Assembly (NCBI GenBank): GCA_008921705.1
Contig: VFFE01007212.1
Span: 1,350,076-1,414,075, forward strand
DNA: 64,000 nucleotides
Source: Burhinus oedicnemus
Lineage: Eukaryota; Chordata; Aves; Charadriiformes; Burhinidae
Direction of reading: 5' to 3'
The translations under genes were made by a program, and so were the position numbers. Below are positions 1-13,874 of this stretch, piece by piece; the first letter of the stretch is position 1; every line of letters starts with the position of its first letter. The notes beneath the pieces are model-generated. The model was given only the letters and a program-made list of their open reading frames with translations, ran no database searches and was not told the origin of the DNA.

Positions 1-3000
1 GAGTGTAGATCCTCTGAATAAACTTGGGAAGTAGGGGATGCAATTAAACCAGGGAACATGGAACAGAGAAGCAGGGACAGCAGGTGACAGAAAAGCAATG
101 TGATGAAATCCCATCTGTCTTCAAAGTGTGGAGGACTGCAACAAGCTCAAGGCTCTCGACAGTATGAAAATCCAAGGTGAATTTGCTGGATGTACAGTTT
201 CTTTAGGAAGTGGATGTTCCCACTATTTCTATGGCTGGATTAGTGTAAAAGTGCTGGTAAGAAAAGGCACCTTTCTCATACCCAGACATAACAGGAAAAG
301 GGGCAGGAGCTTTCTGCACCAACCATTTCTCCCTAGACCTGATTTATCTCAATGCTTGAGATATTTAAGTAGTTATAACCATAGTGCAATTACACTGTCT
401 TTTAGTGCAATGGTACCTACTTACTCAGTTTATCCGAATTATAACTGATGTTTTTCCTGAAAAAGATCTCCCACTGCCTGCACACAAATCCATATTCCTC
501 TCACTTTGAGAGACTTCAAGTGCAGTGTGATCAACCTGTCTTTCATTGACAAGAAGTTACACTTCCAGTGACCCTCTCGGGATTACCTGTTTTCACGTAC
601 CGAAAGTCTGCTGTCTTACTGACGGAAGACCCATCTCCGCAATGCACCAGAATTGTTTTCTGAAGCGAAGACCTAACAAACACACGTCTAAAGTCTTGCC
701 TTCTAAGGACAATTTCCACCCCAAAACTCAAGCTCGATGTTGCTATTTTCTCAGCAGTAAAACCAGGGTAAAATCTTTCATCCCTATCACTCATTCCTGA
801 CTTTGGCAGCAAATTTAGCATTTCTTATGGGAATGATTCTGTGGCAGTACTGTTAATGAAATCAGCTAGAAGAGCCAAATAAAACATGCTGGGGAGCCAG
901 GAAGAAGGAGTTCTGAGGTAGTTTTTTTTCCTTTTTAAATTGATCGTTTAACAGTCTGGGTACAGACAAACTGCTGAAACAGTCCAACTGAGTGGACTGA
1001 TAACATCTCAGAACTGATGAGAGGGAAGGGCTTGGAACTTCTTAAACTAGGTTGGCCACCAAAGGAGTCATAACACGGATCTACAGTTTCTTTCACGCTT
1101 TTGTAATATAGAAAGAAACTGCCTCAGACAAAAATCATGGATAAAACTGTAATTTATATTCATAGGTTTTATTATGTCTCTGTAGATGTGTGTCAGTCAC
1201 TCACTGATCCCTGTAAATTACATTTCAAAAAGCAGTTAGGCATGCAAATCGGATCTCTGAGGGGAGCTAGTAGCACAGCTTAGAGATGGCACTAGGTGAA
1301 GCAAGCAAGAAAGATATTACTAAAGAAATCATTACTTTTTCGCTGTAATATTACCCACCTCTACATACGAAGATAACGTGCTGGATTGCTGTGGCCGAGA
1401 GCTGTATAAAATGAAAAAAAAAACCAAATTCAACAAGCAACAGCTAAAACCATGAAACTAATCAAACATTGAATACTTGCTATTTTGAGATTTAAATGTA
1501 TATATTCATGTAGCAGAATGAGGGCTTTTTCTAAAAGTCTGTGAGTATCTTATATTTATTGCACTGTGTGTACCACGGGATTAGCCTGAACAATCCCATC
1601 AAAAACACTAAAATGCACTTTTTTCTTGCTAAAGATTAGCGTTAGCAATATATATTGGTGCAGAATTGTCCCTTTGCACGCACCAGGTGGTGAGGATGCA
1701 GCTGCCTCAACATAGCCAGCTAGAGCTGGCTTGAAGAGTCATCCCCCACATTGCTGCTACCCTGTTAGCACCTGTACCTAACAGCGCAGATTCTTTCCAA
1801 TCATATATCACAATTCTCTCCTTCACATGCAGAACATGCACGTTGTGTCTAACCTGTGATTAACAGTTCCCGGCCATCTTCATCCCTGACATTACTGTTT
1901 ACAGACCATCATTTTCAGGTAAGCCCAGATCAAAATCTGGCCACCAAAAGAGCTCAGAAAGCCACGTTCTGGATGTGGCACAGCGCTGCTCACCCTGTAC
2001 TGTAAAAGCATGAGCTTCACACAGCAATAACCCTAAAAGACCTCATTACATAGCAAGCTGCTCTCAAAAGGTCTTTCATAAGGCAAAATATTTGCACACA
2101 GCACTCTTCATCAGAACGTGATGAAACAACGTAGAAATGCCTACTGGGAGTTGAACTCAGGCGTCTGGCTTAGAAATATACTTCATACAAGTGCCAGAAA
2201 GTCCATGAAGTCTACAGAGAAAGAATGCCAGGAACTGTATGAATCGTTTTGTACTGAAGCCTCAAATGAAGTAATGTGCAATGGATCCACAGTATGCTCT
2301 CTCCAGCAGGTGAGAGTTAGTTATCAAGGCCTGAAGCCAAGATTTAATCCGAATGACTGCGGGGAGAGGGGTGTGAGTGTGTACAGTGCTTTCCAGTGCT
2401 AACTGAACTATAATTTAGCAATGGACATAGCTGAAGAGCAGGATGGGAAGGTACAACAACAGCTACATGACATTTTTCTTAGCATCTCACTTGTATGCAG
2501 TACCCATAAGTAAAAAAAAAAAAAAAAATCATCAGATTTATCTCCTGACTTGATTACTTCATTCTCTTTCTCTGAAATTTTCCAAGTTTCTACCTTGCTA
2601 CCTTTTCAATCCTTCTAAAATGCTGCTGTTATGTAGGTGCTTCACTGGGGCCAGACTTTCAAAGCTGTTTCCTACATCCCAGTCCCACTTGTTTCTTTGC
2701 TCTCTTCCCTGCTTTTTTCAAACTACCTTCCACATTATGTATTATTCCGTTCTTCAGTTTTGCTCTCTCCCTGATGGGATGTCTTCATCCTGCATGTTTC
2801 TAAATAATTAATACTTCAGTACATGTAGCACTTTGTAATATATTTTTCATTCTTGCACCATTCCAGGAACTTCATTAGCATAATGGTAGGATAGATGCAC
2901 ATTGAACTAGAGGTTGATTTAGTGCAGTGCTCTCAGTTCCTATTGTAAGGTCACAATTGGATTTCATTAGAGACTAAGAATAAAGCTGCTGGCATACACT

Positions 3001-6000
3001 GTCATTGTTTGGTTCTTATTTAAGCTTTTGAAAACAGAAACTAGCATTTAAAATGCTGAGAAGAGTAAATTACTAAGCCCCTATGCACCAGTGGTATTCA
3101 CCTAGCAAGACTCAAGGTAGGTCAAGTCCTTCAGCTATACTGGTTTACCCTGGATTACCTTGGTATCTGCATTAGCGATACACCGTGCAGCGGGATTCTT
3201 TTCAGACACAATTTTGTTGACACCAGCAGCAAACTGGTGCATACTTTTGTGCCCCAGTAGTGCACTCAGTTTGGATTCCCTCCAGGCAGAACCAGGACTG
3301 GCACTGAATCACTACCACAGAGTGGCAGATCAATCCTAAAGCCACTCCTGAAGAAACGTCTGTTCAACACATCAGTGCGCCCCCATATCTAGAGGTGATG
3401 ACACACCAGTGCTGGATCGTCCCCTGACCTCAGGAGCTTTGGATTTACTTTGGTTTGTTTGTTGCTCTCAAGGCACAGCTTTTTGCCTGGTAGAAATGTA
3501 ATAAAAACAGTGCCCAAATAAAGACTTCTGGTTGCTAATTCAGATCACAGAACTAGGCTTTAACGTTGTTCAGTTACTTATTCAGTGCCTTTGACTTACG
3601 GCGAAGTGACTGATAAAATGTCTCAACAGAGTATAAGAAGATGGTGATGCTAGATCAGGACCAGACAGTAGCTTGTTGACCCTTTAAAAAAAAGCAGGGA
3701 TGTAATTAACTTAAAGAAGTCCTCGACATGTCAGTGAATCTAGTTTTAGCTTTGGAACAACCCTGTAGCAGTGGAAAGGTGGCACAGGAGTGAAGTGTTT
3801 CTTTCCCTTTCTGAGAAACCTGTGTGTCCCGTCATACACTGCTCGACCCCAATGGGAACCCTGACCCAGCTGTAGCAGTTGGCTGCATGTACAGACCCTG
3901 CAGAAGATGGCAGTGCCCCAGCCTGGCTAAAATCTTCCACTGTTTTTTTTGTACAGCACACAAGAGGCTCCAAAATGCATAGGACACTTCCAGTGCTGGC
4001 ATCTCAATGATCTTCAGGTATATCCACCTTGCTGACAGCTTGACAAGTGCATGCTCCACCTTGCCGCATCAGAATGAAAAGACACTGTCAAATTGTTGTC
4101 AACAGTCTGGCACTGTCCAGGTACGGCTTCATTACCCACCATGGAAGTGGGTAAGCAGGTTCTGCCGTGATGCAGACTGTCATCATGAGAACACGTATTG
4201 CCCTCTCATGCTGAATTCTGGAGCTGCCCTAAGCACTGCACAGACTGACAGGTCTGGCCCGGATTTTTCTGTTCACATGAGATAAAGCAAGATGTATGGC
4301 CATATATTCAAACCACGTGGAACCCTTGCTCTGAGACATAAGTTCGCATAAAGCCATAAGACTCACTCACAACATTTGACTGAAAACTCTTCCCGGTTTT
4401 CCCCAAATAGAATACTGGGACTGGAGGATTAGGATCAATCAGACCATCGATCTCTGTAACCACAGCACTGTCCTGAGCACATGGTGGCAAGTAAAGGTCT
4501 GCACAGTAAGATCAAGGAGGGGAAGACAGCAAAGGTGAGTTTTCCTGATTCTCAAGAGACTGAACAGACTGCAGAACAGACCAAAAGAAAGCTTTGGCTG
4601 GAGAGACACAAGTCAGAGGCCAGCTGCCTCCGAGCGAGGCACACAGATGACTGCTTTGCGTTGCCTGTTAGGTGGAAACACATGGTGTGCTCCCAGGGCC
4701 AGATGCTGGCATGCACTTCACTGCTGGAAAATGCGTAAGGAGGATATAAAGTCCTTGGATCAAAACAGCTCTCGTGAAATTGAGCACAGGTCACTCCCTT
4801 CACTGCCCAATGTATAGGCACTCTCTGTGATACACTGTCAACTGTTCAGTACACTACTCTTACTTTAAATGTTGGATTTTTGGATTATTTTTAAACAGAA
4901 AGGACTCCACTAGATGTACCAGCTGCAGTACACACAGCAGAAGGAACACAAGTTTCATCCAGTGCAGCGCACGTGCATCCGTCATCTCTAGGGCACAGAA
5001 GAGTTTATTCTTCAACTTATTTATTTAAATAGGCAAGCCGCATGTAAAGGATTGGTAGACTTCCTGTAGGATGAACTGGTATATATTAGATATTTTTTGG
5101 CAATTATCAGTGGTCTACCGATTTTGTATTTTAGAACAAATCCCTGACCAGTTCTCCAGTACCTGTGGGTAATTTTCAGTTTTTGATGATGATTTATTTC
5201 TATTGATATACTAGAAATAAATATAATTTGCTTATTTCTAAATAGATCTCAAACTCATTTCAATGCAGTTACTGTTAGCAAAGGATTTAACTAGATAGCA
5301 AAGCCTTCCATAAGAAAGCTCAGCTATCTCTGCTTCAGAGCAGCACAGTTGATGAAAAAGCACTCTTTCATATATCCTTGTAGAAATAAAATATTCGTCC
5401 CATCTTTTCAGTACTCAATCATGATCATCTTCATCTTCTCTGCTGGTGAAGTGGAAAGACCTGGAAATGGGTTCTGCTTCCTTTCTGACGGTGCAGATGA
5501 GTGATTTCATCTTATCTGAGCATCACCCATTACTTTCCCTAGCTTTGTAGCTATCCTGAATCATTTCCTTCTATTCTGTGCTTTCACCAAAATTAGAGAA
5601 ATTGAAAGGCTTTGAAGGATCAAACTTAAAGACACTTGCACTGATGTTTACAGTTACAAAGGTCAGAAAAACAACCGTGCTATCTATTTGGCACTTGTGA
5701 AAAATGCTTTGTGTCAGGAAGCAACGCTGAGGTTTCTTTCCCTTCCTTCCCTCCTGCTCCGGCTTTGTTGTCTTTCTGACACATCTTTATTAACTCTTCA
5801 ACAGTTTGAGAGGAAGAAAAAACATTGTGGTTTCTTATCAGAAGGTCAAGAGCAGTATTTTTCTCTTATTATTTATAACAGATTTGCAAGTAGCTTTTTG
5901 TGTACTTTAACCATAACACTCTTGCAGAGATGTTACAAGAACCAGAATGGTTCTTAAAAAAACCCACACAAGATAGGACAGAGCTGTAAGAGAGAACCAT

Positions 6001-6289
6001 TTTAGTGCTGAGGCAGAAGTTACCTCTGAGATAATCCCATGCACTTCTTTTCACTTCACACACAACTCTTTCTTAGGCATTAAACTAAATCCTACGTTCA
6101 AAGCTTGTATGTCCCACTTTCTTTTACTATGATTTTGGAGCAGTTTCTGCCTCTATCCCATCTTTGTTAGATAGGTCTCGAGTCCACTCAGAAAGTGGTT
6201 ATTGAGCAGAAAAGGTGAAACATGCTTAATATTCTCAACATGCAGCTAGCCAGAGAAATGGGAAAAGCAAGCTGGTTTTCTTCTCTTAC
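1..6289. other. intergenic DNA, no gene recognised
   Basis: AT-rich sequence with short open frames only, none over about 106 codons and none resembling a protein family I know. There is a 17-base A run at 2512-2528, but no duplicated flanks or recognisable parent gene that would make it a retrocopy. Synteny with mammals puts a long gene desert on this side of GNPDA2, which fits the lack of exons. Distal enhancers may lie here, but the sequence alone does not identify them. Confidence 0.6.
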
Positions 6290-6710
6290 ACAGGAGCAAG
6301 GAGAAAAACAAAATCTTATCATCAAGACTGAAAGACTGAGGGCTGTTGTGTCTAGGGATGGGAGAACTGAGAGGAAACATCACAGTGGTCTTCAAACAGA
6401 AGAAAGGCTTCTGCGATGACAAAAAGAATCCCTGATGCCATGACCTTTATGTGAGGAGCAAACGTAATTGTATCAAATTACACGAAGTGGAAATTTAGGT
6501 TAGACATCAGAAGAGACGTTACGATAGCAAGGATAATTGAGCACTGCAGGGGACTATGAAATATCCATGAGAGAAGGTTTTAAAAAACGGGCTACACAAG
6601 AAACAGTCTGGAAAGATACAGCTACACCTGAAGCTGAGTAATGGACTAAATGGTCTGTTAAGGTTCCTCTCAGTCTAATACTTTTGAATGACTTTGTGAT
6701 TCCACATAGA
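6290..6710 (+). repeat. decayed CR1 LINE 3' fragment
   Basis: The stretch follows the layout of an avian CR1 3' end: a 'gactgagggctgttgtgtct'-like segment, then 'ggaaatttaggttagacatc' near 6490, then 'taatggactaaatggtctgt' and 'ggttcctctcagtct' near 6640-6680, ending in 'tttgtgattcc' near 6695. This is the usual order of the end of CR1 ORF2 and its 3' UTR. It is heavily diverged, lacks an open frame and is truncated at its 5' end. Both ends are approximate. Confidence 0.6.
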
Positions 6711-9700
6711 CTTATGGCCTATTTATGCCCTGGATTATTTCCTGGAAGTAAAACTAAACACCCACAATTATTTAATCTGTATTCGATAACAGAATGACAC
6801 ATACTGCAATTCTTCCTCCTGATCAAAAACACAAGTGGGAAACCTCGATCTGTGCTTTGCACCTGGAGGTACCAGCAAGCACCTTTCCCCTTGCTGCTCA
6901 CCCGCAGCACGGACAGTGCTACACAGTCCACCGCATTTTTTGGCACAAAGACCTACCACCACGTTTTCCAGAATGCCTCATTTAGCCACAAGTGGTGTAA
7001 ATTTGTTCCTGGTATGGAACATGAGGTAAGTGACAGAGAGAGCAGCAGAATGGTCAACAGTTCAGGTGTTTTCTTAATAACTGTATGAGCGTTTTATCTC
7101 ATACATTATGCAACTGTACTTATGACTGCATAGCTTCAGTGACACCAGAAGAGAGAGGACAGCACAACACAATGGCAAAAGAAGGAAAAAAAGCACTTCC
7201 TTGAAATGTGATCAAAAGATCTTGATTTCACGGTTGGGTTGCTGTTGTCTGAAGGGATCCTTATCAGACCGCCAGTTACGTAAGCCGGCGCCGGCAGCAC
7301 CAGTGGACTAAAAACGCACCCTCAAAGAGGGGCGCACAGCTTTCACACACTGGCTTTGCACAAAAAGTTCACATAAAAATCTGTAGACAGAAAAAGCGTT
7401 TAGGGAGGACGCAGACACCTACGTTCACACGAACAACCCAGAAAATCTCTGCCACTCTTGCCTCGGTTCTTGAGAACCGCCGAGCACAGCTTTCTAATGT
7501 CCTGGTGTTCATCTTCTGGCTGGAGCTGTTTGCAAGCCAGAAGCTAAATCTCCCAAGTGCCCAGTTTGCTGGGCACACATCTGTCTGTGCACCTTGCATT
7601 GCTGATGCACTCTTGATCGGCATTAACACATAAAGAAAAAAACCCAACTGACCACTTTTGAGACTCACCACAAAATTATTATCTGTGATGGAAACGGTGT
7701 AGAAAGGAGCATAGGATAATACTGAGAGATCATCCCAGAACACGTGCTTTACTGGGAGATGGAGGGATTCAGTCACCACAGGTCACATCTTGGTGAAAAC
7801 CCTGAGCTGCCTTCCACGGACCACTTAAGTCCACATGAGTTTGAGAGGAACTGCCCACAGTAGCCTCTGTCATTTCTTTTGCAGTGACCTTACCATTTTT
7901 CAGGGATAACGCGTCATCAATTAAAAGTCAGTGCTTCTCTTGGAGTTTCTGCTGCATCTCCAACATATGACAAAGAAACACCAGTATAAACTGGCCTGTA
8001 GCTTCAAGGAGTTAGAATAAGTTCCTGTAAGAAATAACCCTCCAGCGACAGAGTATCTGGAATGCTTTTGCCCTCCCACCTGCAACGCAGCAGGAAGAGC
8101 GTTGTGTGATTATGTGACTGTTTTCACTGGACTGCGGCCTTCACAGCTAGGGGCACACGTGAACACAGAGGAAAGGCCAAAGCCTGCGTCAATATGCTGA
8201 CAGTCTCCCATGACTCTCACGTATCAAGTGTATAATACACAACTGGGTCAAGAAGAGAGTGAGTTGCTAATTGTCCACCATGTGGTTTCCACAGAAGTTC
8301 TCAGGGTCTGGCCATTTTTCTCTGCCACAACTGTGAAATAAACAAACCCAAAAACTCACTCTTTTTTTTTTCCTTTTTTTTTTTTTTTTAAATACCACAC
8401 TTTCTTTATCTTTTTTCCTTTTTTCTTTTCTTACTTCAGAAATATCCTCCTAGGATGATGTGTGCCTCCCACTTTTAGCCAATGTCTGTGCCATAATAAC
8501 ATCTCCGTGACACAGCATTTATTGAAAATGACAGCCTGACAGATGGCAGGGCAAACCCTTTAATCCCAGCTCTTGACAGCGTAATAGGTTGTACATCTGA
8601 TGCCAAAGAATGTTTTCCTCGTGTATGCAAAGCCATGTGCTCCCTGAAGCCTTCAAACTCCTAAAGCTACGCTGGAGGTGTCTCACTTGTAAAAAACACC
8701 ATGCACCCTCAGATGGTTAATAAAACATCTTCGATATGATACATATCACATGATGCAGCACCTTAATAGCTGAAGAGCTAGACAGAAAGGAAGAGGGAAA
8801 AGGTGTAAGTGGAAGAGAAAGAAAATGACAGATTTTGAGGAGAAATTGTGAAAAAGTTCCTTCCACGCAACTGCCGGGAAACAGCAGCTGACCACTGTAA
8901 GAGGCCACAGGAGACAAAACAGTCTTTCACGGAAGATCTTTCAGGTCACCAACCGCCAGAATTAGGAAATCAGACAAATGAGATGCACAAGCAATTTCTA
9001 TAAATTATTCACTACAAAGAAAAACATGCATCTTTCCCAGATAACAATAATTAGGCCCAAGGGGAAAAAAAACCAAAGCAAAAACCAGCAACAACAATTT
9101 CTCAGTTTTTCTGCTTATTTCCATATGAACAACACGGATAAATTCAAAACGTAGGCTAGGAAACGTAGATTACAAACGACTTGACAAGCCTTTCTCTGAA
9201 TCAGAATTTTACTTTACAATTACTGTCCATATTAAAATTTCAGACTTAAATAGCACAGCATAACATTTCTTTGTGATCCTCTGCACTGGAGGAATTTCCA
9301 AGGCAGAAGTCTGGGGTCTCCCAACTTGGGAGACGTGCAGGAAAGATGGAAGCTTCAAGAAAGTGTCCTGCCTTTCACAACAACCTCAGGGACTATGTGG
9401 TGAAACGTGGAACTGTTTAGTTGCTGCTTGCCCTAAACAGACTGCTTTACCAGGGTGCCAGCAGCTGGGACTCAAGTGAGGAGTACCAGATTCAGAGGTA
9501 ATGGGCTGGGCAAGAGCCCCTGCCACAGAAGTGAGCAACATTCATGGCTTGTTGTGTACATCCATTGCCCCACAAACCAATATGGTCATGCAGACCAGTG
9601 GTCCTATGAATCAGGGAAGAGGTGGAGCTAGGAGGGACTTGAACTGGGAGTTGGGGAAAAAAAGGAAACCACTACATTTGGACTTTGATGAGGAAACAGA

Positions 9701-10159
9701 GGGGTGAACTGGAAAAAGAGGAGGTCAGGCAATCTCTCTTGGGGAAGTTCACTAGACTAGGTGGGGTAGTATAAGAAGCACAAGGAAATGTGTACAGGTA
9801 AAAAGGCTTTGCAAAGTAAATGCATGTGAAAACCTGTAAGAGTCCACCATGTAACTTAAACACTGACACAAACTTCTTCTTCGACCATTGTGCACAGACA
9901 TGACATGATGGGTTCTCCATTCTGGAGGCAGCACGACCATTCTTCTTCTCCATATTGCCTCCTCTCTCCAGTGGTTATTTCCCGCAAGCCCATCTTCACT
10001 TTTCTCTTAGGGCCTCTCACCTTTTCTTTGTATTTCCAGCTTACACTGTTTTTCCACAGCATTCACCAATGGCACGTCCTTCTCAGCTGGCTTCTGCTGC
10101 ATCAGGAACGCTCCCCCTCTGTACATATGTTTGCAAGCCAGAAAATTTTAACTTCTTTT
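6711..10159. other. intergenic DNA, no gene recognised
   Basis: No supportable exon. A 136-codon open frame on the - strand (7369-7779) has no recognisable domain, no flanking splice logic and no promoter, and looks like chance. A T-rich low-complexity tract lies at about 8360-8440. A small GC-rich palindromic patch ('gccggcgccggc') sits near 7283. Confidence 0.55.
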
Positions 10160-10450
10160 TTGTAAGAATACAAGAACAGCTGTACTGGGTCAAATAAAGG
10201 TCCATCTAGCCCAGCAGAAGGTTTTATGATAGGAAAAGGAATTTAGCATTGTAGTTGCCCGGTTTTTTTGAACTGGAAGCAGCTGAAAGGACAGAGGCAA
10301 CTGTCCCTTACTCTTAGTCAAAGAGCATTTGACATATCCCCAGAATGAGTAGAGAGACCTTCCTTAAGGAAGAGTGGTCATCTGTATGCAAAAGAAGTCC
10401 AAGTGATTTGTTCTCAGTGCGCTCTTACTATAAATCAGTGAACTGACTCC
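10160..10450 (-). repeat. old CR1/L3-like LINE 3' end
   Basis: The + strand reads 'taagaatacaagaacagctg' followed by 'tactgggtcaaataaaggtc' and 'catctagcccag' near 10160-10215. This is a mutated form of the widespread amniote CR1-type 3' end, whose tail repeats read as TTCTTATG on the element's own strand. The element is therefore on the - strand. The right boundary is a guess, because similarity fades past about 10,350. Confidence 0.5.
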
Positions 10451-11631
10451 TTCCAACCGTTTGTGGCTTCTTGTTTGTGGATTCATGCCTTGCCTAAATT
10501 GAAATCAGCAGGAACATCTACTCCTAGACATGATCTGGCTGTGTCAGTTGCCAACAGCAATTACAGAAACTCATGGGGAACGCTGGCTGCAGGTTACCGA
10601 AACAGATGTCAGTTGTAGCAACACAGGCATGAGACTGAATTTCAGAGTGCAAGCAGCCCAACGTCCCACAGGTATGTTCCCACAGCTCCGGACACAAACC
10701 AGACCAACAGCTAAAAATCACAATTTGCAACCATCATTCACATTCAGAGCACCCCCTACTTTCATTTGCCTTGTGGAATCACATACATATCACAGTATGA
10801 AAATGCCTTCTTATTTCCTAGTAAGGTTTTAAGCAGAGAGGTGACAACAAGCAATTAGAAACACAGGCCCATTCCTATTAGAGGAGGACAGTCATTCTAG
10901 AATTAAGGCTAACAAAATTTTGAGATGAATCGTACTGGCAGGATTTTTTTTTTAATTTCTTGAGTTTTAAAGCACATGGCAAGAAATGTTTCCACAAGTT
11001 TTGTGTTGTCATCACTCACAAATGTGCACCCTTTTTAATTCGTATCTCTGTGTCTGCAAAGGTGAAAAGGGAAAAACACTTTGAAAATGCTGAATATGCT
11101 AATTCAAATAATCAGTACGGGCAGGTCTACCTCATGTTAAGATCTGGCCTGAGTCTGCCCCTCCTTGTTTTCTATTCACAATCTTACGGCCACGAGCACG
11201 GGTAAAAACCCTCAGGTGAGAACAGGCAGAGTGAGTTTTACCACAGCTTTGTATGCAGAACCAGTCAGGCCTGGGATCTACAAATTCTTCAAACACTTTA
11301 CAACCCTGCAGGTCATCCCAGCTCCCAGACTATGACCTCTACTCTCTCAACGTACCCCTTGTTCCTCAGAGGGAGCTACAGGAGGTAACATGCAGCCTGT
11401 TTTCTTTATTACCTGAACATCCTGGGGGAGCGCTAGAGCAGCCTGAAGAAAACAGCTCCCCACAAACTACCAGTTGACCCACTGAACACAGTCAACAACC
11501 AACCTGAAACTTCTGAAAGGAGTTCAGCACAAAGCACAAGTTTTCCACTAATAAGTAAAACATCCATATCACTGATAACATACAAATTACCTGAAATGGA
11601 GCACTGTCACCAACATTGCCTAACAGATTGA

Positions 11632-11887
11632 AAAAAAACTCCCACCAGGGGAGGTTTAGATTGCATATTAGGAAAAATTTCTTCACCGAAAGAGTTATCA
11701 AACATGGAACAGGCTGCCCAGGGAAGTGGTGGAATCCCCATCGCTGGAGGTATTTAAAAGACGGGCAGACGTGGTGCTGAGGGACACGGTTTAGTGGCAG
11801 TTTTGGCAGGGTTAGGTTGATGGTTGGACTCGATGGTCTTAAAAGTCCCTTCCAACCTAGGCGATTCCATGATTCTGTGATTCTATA
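11632..11887 (+). repeat. CR1 LINE, 5'-truncated
   Basis: Clear avian CR1 3' end: 'gaggtttagattgcatatta' near 11653, 'ggaacaggctgcccagggaa' near 11706, 'ggttggactcgatggtctta' near 11822, and a tail of 'gattctgtgattctata' at 11871-11887. It retains the coding end of ORF2 (heart of the RKNFF...WNRL region) in broken form plus the octamer-like tail. Open frames on the opposite strand here, including one of 155 codons, are antisense shadows of this repeat. Confidence 0.85.
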
Positions 11888-12418
11888 ACCTGATGTCCAC
11901 AAACAGTGTGACAACTCTAGAAGCCTGGGACTAGTTTTATATGGAGCTATACTGATCATGGAGAGGCATACTCACATAAAGTCTTGTGTGCAAACTCTTC
12001 ACCAAAGACCAGCGACATACCGTAACTCCCTGCTCGGGTGAGTCATCTGGCCATGCCTACACCACCCTGACATCATCCCCACAAGGACAGAGGTTACTCT
12101 TTTTGTCAAACTGTCTGTGGGTGCAACACCAGATGTCAAGATCTCCGCAAACAGTAGCCATCCTAAGCATTTGCCCGTGCTTTCCTGCCTTTCCTACTTT
12201 GTCACTATGTGGTTTGCCTCCCTGTGCTCCTAGGAGATGCGGGAGATGCTGGAGTGGCAGATCCTTTCTGCCTGCTCTGCCTACCTAAGCCAGATTCTGG
12301 CACAGTTTCAAGCTTCCCCAAGTGCCTGCCAAAACCAACATTTAGAGCCAAAGGTAATGTCAACCACAAATTTATTTCCCTTCCGAAACTGCACTAACCT
12401 TGAGGTGAATTAAGACAT

Positions 12419-12443
12419 GCACATTTTTTCATAAAAAATGTGC
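12419..12443. repeat. perfect 11-bp inverted repeat, 3-base loop
   Basis: Arms 12419-12429 and 12433-12443 are exact reverse complements (GCACATTTTTT and AAAAAATGTGC) around the loop CAT. The hairpin is AT-rich and ends in a T run on both strands. No gene is adjacent, so a transcription role is not implied. Chance is possible in 64 kb of AT-rich DNA, but the perfect 11-bp arms are unusual. Confidence 0.7.
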
Positions 12444-13874
12444 CAGTATTATCCCACCTGTAGAATATGAATAGATTTTATAGGTTTTGAAGTAAATGGG
12501 TTGCATTCTCTGTATTTTTAGATCTTCAAAAAAGAATATGTATTTGGAAAGCCTGGCTCTACAAGGACTTTGTTAAATAAAGGTGCAAAATCAGAGAGTC
12601 AGGGACAATTCTGGCCTCAGGTCTTTCAACTCCTCTGCCTGCTGTTCACCACCCCCTTAGCTTGAGAGGTGGCAATGCAAATCAGACGAGTCAAATTAAA
12701 TAATGGGCTATTTCTGTTTGGTACAATAAAAGATACTTTCTGGAGGCTTTGTCATGTTCAAATATCCTTGCTCATCCCACGTTTCATCACATTACCACTC
12801 AAACCAAACAGACTAAGGTAGCTTTTTGCATATAAATAAATTTCTAAAGGGAATATTTAACTTTGTAACAATTTATATCTCTCAAAGTTCAAAATTACTA
12901 CCAAGTTGATGAGAATGATCAGCCCTTTCCAGTGCCACAGTCTGAGGGAAGTTTTGACTGGTCACGGGATGGGGGTAGGATGGGTGGGAACCACCCCAGT
13001 CCCACATTTGCATTCCCATAGAGGGTCCCTGGGTCCTCATATTAGAACAAAAATCCCCCCCTCCCCCCCCAAAAAAAAAAAGTCAGCTGTGCATTAAAGG
13101 AGAAAAAGGGTTTGCAATCGGGGCTCAGCTGGAGATCTGCTGTTTTGCCTCTGGAACTGCACGAAGCAGGTCCGTACACAACCCCAAAAGGCACAGTCAG
13201 CAGAGACCAGCCTACCCTCTGGGGGCAGGCAGCCGCTCCTGTTTGTAGGGGTTAAAAAAGAATTCTCCTGGGAGAAGAATTTGCTTAAGCCTTCTCTGCT
13301 TTCTCCGTTGGTTTGTAACATACCCAGGTGGGGCAAGAACCATCCTCCCTTTCAGGAATTAATGACCAAGGTAGGACCAAGCTTCGGCAACTGCACTGCA
13401 GGATAACCATTTTCTAAGCTCTGCTCGAGTGGGTTGCTGCAGCGAAGTGCTAAGTGGATTCAGAAAGCCTCTGGATAAAATGGTAGCAGGATAAATAGCA
13501 AGTCAATCCAGATAAACGTCCATCAGTAGTTTGCTGCACATTCTGCAAACTAGGTGCAAATACAGTTCCCATCTTCTGCTCAAGCCATACCTCAGTCTAG
13601 CCTCACTGACTGGCCAACATGGCAGAGGATACCATCAGTTTCCAGAAATAAGTGTCGATATATTGAAAGAATTTACCTGGAAAAAATCATATATGAATTC
13701 CATTTTACTGGAGTCTACATTTGTTTATAAATACGATTTTATTTTGTTTTTTGAAAGACGTATAAAGTTGATCATTATCGTTTCACGCCAACCGCTGAAG
13801 CAAAGAAACACGGCAGCAAGGCAGACTTTAAAGAACACAGAGGAGCATTTAACGACCTCGCGATTTGCAACGCC

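Noticed and set aside
2130..2175. Sequence resembling the T-arm half of a tRNA in reverse ('gggagttgaactcaggcgtc')
   Set aside because: No matching acceptor stem, D-arm or anticodon arm could be found, so it is not a tRNA gene; at most a decayed SINE trace.
7369..7779. A 136-codon - strand open frame
   Set aside because: No recognisable domain, promoter or neighbouring exon; its length is not remarkable for 64 kb of non-coding DNA.
11492..11959. A 155-codon - strand open frame
   Set aside because: It runs antisense through the CR1 copy at 11632-11887 and is a shadow of it.
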